Source of the DNA: Fulvimarina endophytica
Lineage (GTDB): Bacteria > Pseudomonadota > Alphaproteobacteria > Rhizobiales > Rhizobiaceae
Direction of reading: 5' to 3'
Assembly: GCF_003403015.1 (NCBI RefSeq)
Contig: NZ_QURL01000009.1
Coordinates: forward strand, 88,060-152,059
DNA: 64,000 nucleotides
Shown: positions 63,518 to 64,000 of the stretch, piece by piece
Layout of the letters: every line of letters begins with the position of its first letter
How positions within the stretch are numbered: the first letter of the stretch is position 1
Notes under the pieces: model-generated
Told to the model about the DNA's origin: nothing
The model's input: the letters and a program-made list of their open reading frames with translations, nothing else
Databases searched by the model: none
Translations under genes and position numbers: made by a program

Positions 63518-63692
63518 TGACGCCCTTTGATGGGACGTCGCCATGACGGGTCGTCGGGAAGACGTGACATCGGCGTGACGGGGCGATGACGCGGACCATG
63601 TCATCTGCGTGTCGTTACACTTGATTGTTTTTCAACCACTTGTCTTGGTTTGCGGTAATTTTGGGCTCTATGTTTTTTCTTCGATTTTGCGG
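63518..63692. other. AT-rich upstream region of the final promoter
   Basis: The 175 bp after mntH become strongly AT-rich from about 63620 to 63690, with TTGTTTTTCAACCAC, GGTAATTTTGGG and TGTTTTTTCTTCG runs. That is unlike the rest of the window. It would suit an UP element that boosts a strong promoter. No gene lies here. Confidence 0.6.
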
Positions 63693-63722
63693 TTGACGGC
63701 TTTGGTTGGTTCCGCCTATAAG
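63693..63722 (+). promoter_or_regulatory. Strong promoter, probably of a ribosomal RNA operon
   Basis: TTGACG (63693-63698) and TATAAG (63717-63722) are separated by 18 bases. The -35 is preceded by an AT-rich stretch and the region after the -10 is GC-rich (start near 63729), which suits stringently controlled rRNA promoters of alphaproteobacteria. The 278 bases up to the window end are a gene-free leader. The 16S sequence itself is outside the window, so the operon is inferred. Confidence 0.7.
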
Positions 63723-64000
63723 CCGCTCATCGACGGAGCAGGCGCCGCCGGCGAGTTCTTCAACTCGCTCTGGTGCCGGCTTCGAGGCTTCCCCGGGGTT
63801 CCGGGGCGTTCGGGTTCCTTGGGGGTCTGGACGGGTGGTTCGGATGATTTCGAGCGGACGGGTCTTGAAGCTTTTGTGACGTTTATCTACATAGGCGAAG
63901 CTGTTCGCCAGTCCGGTTCACGCCGGGTTGGGCCGGACGGTTTTTCCATCGGATGGGTGAGGGGCTTCGGTCCTGATCTGATATCCGGCGCAGGAGTTTC
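63723..64000 (+). other. Leader downstream of the final promoter
   Basis: No open gene is seen from 63723 to the end. The sequence has short hairpins, for example GGCGCCGCCGGCG and CCCCGGGGTTCCGGGG near 63741 and 63791, as is usual for long rRNA leaders. The start of 16S rRNA (an AGAGTTTGATC-type motif) is not reached. Confidence 0.5.

Overview
This 64 kb window is a G+C-rich piece of bacterial chromosome, almost certainly from an alphaproteobacterium of the Hyphomicrobiales (Rhizobiales). The evidence is an Irr regulator beside fabA-fabB-fabI, an AddAB rather than RecBCD nuclease, DUF1491, RcdA-type (DUF1465) and TrcR-type (DUF1013) proteins, and short intergenic palindromic repeats of the rhizobial kind. 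An Aurantimonadaceae-like host is possible, but I cannot fix the genus from sequence alone. About 56 protein genes and one tRNA gene are supported. I see no prophage, insertion sequence, CRISPR array or plasmid module, so this is mostly core genome with a few accessory genes.

Layout. 1-5,000: the end of a PleC/PdhS-like histidine kinase, a membrane-anchored peptidoglycan-binding protein, DUF1491, a parS-like palindrome, an AsmA-family protein and an unknown exported protein. 5,100-8,300: a ribbon-helix-helix regulator with a possible operator, a PHB-depolymerase-type esterase, a small exported protein and an ornithine-cyclodeaminase-family enzyme. 8,300-12,600: fabI, fabB and fabA (unsaturated fatty acid synthesis) next to irr. 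12,600-17,250: rpmH-rnpA-yidC and yihA, with a VOC protein and a CatB-like acetyltransferase between yidC and yihA. 17,300-21,500: a TVP38 membrane protein with a flavin oxidoreductase, a histidine kinase and tRNA-Arg(ACG). 21,800-31,000: recQ, trxA and addBA (redox and DNA repair). 31,200-35,200: the cell-cycle proteins RcdA and TrcR, flanking a quinone oxidoreductase and a cation exchanger. 35,500-40,550: an unusual fusion of an RNase-H-fold-like domain with CobH, then cobL, a 677-bp gap with DnaA-box-like sequences, and a HerA-like ATPase. 40,600-47,600: DMT and MFS transporters, a phosphatase-fold protein lacking its cysteine, rlmE, Ppx/GppA and a MarR regulator. 47,700-56,000: an M3 peptidase, an MBL-fold protein, a BLUF blue-light sensor, a GFA protein, yebC, a cell-wall hydrolase, a stand-alone receiver, a PilZ protein and a PHA-system protein. 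56,000-63,500: an RhlE-like helicase, a D,D-carboxypeptidase, a TraB/GumN protein, xerC, an OsmC protein and mntH. 63,520-64,000: an AT-rich upstream region, a strong promoter and a gene-free leader, probably just before a ribosomal RNA operon.

Functional themes are envelope and lipid synthesis (fab genes, YidC, AsmA, D,D-carboxypeptidase, cell-wall hydrolase), recombination and chromosome maintenance (RecQ, AddAB, XerC, HerA-like), cell-cycle control (RcdA, TrcR, PleC-like kinase), metal homeostasis (Irr, MntH) and small signalling proteins (BLUF, receiver, PilZ). The least explained items are the nuclease-like/CobH fusion, the cysteine-less phosphatase homologue, the DnaA-box cluster with the distant parS-like site, two orphan terminators that may end small RNAs, and a five-copy repeat family. 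Nothing here clearly forms a new multi-gene system.
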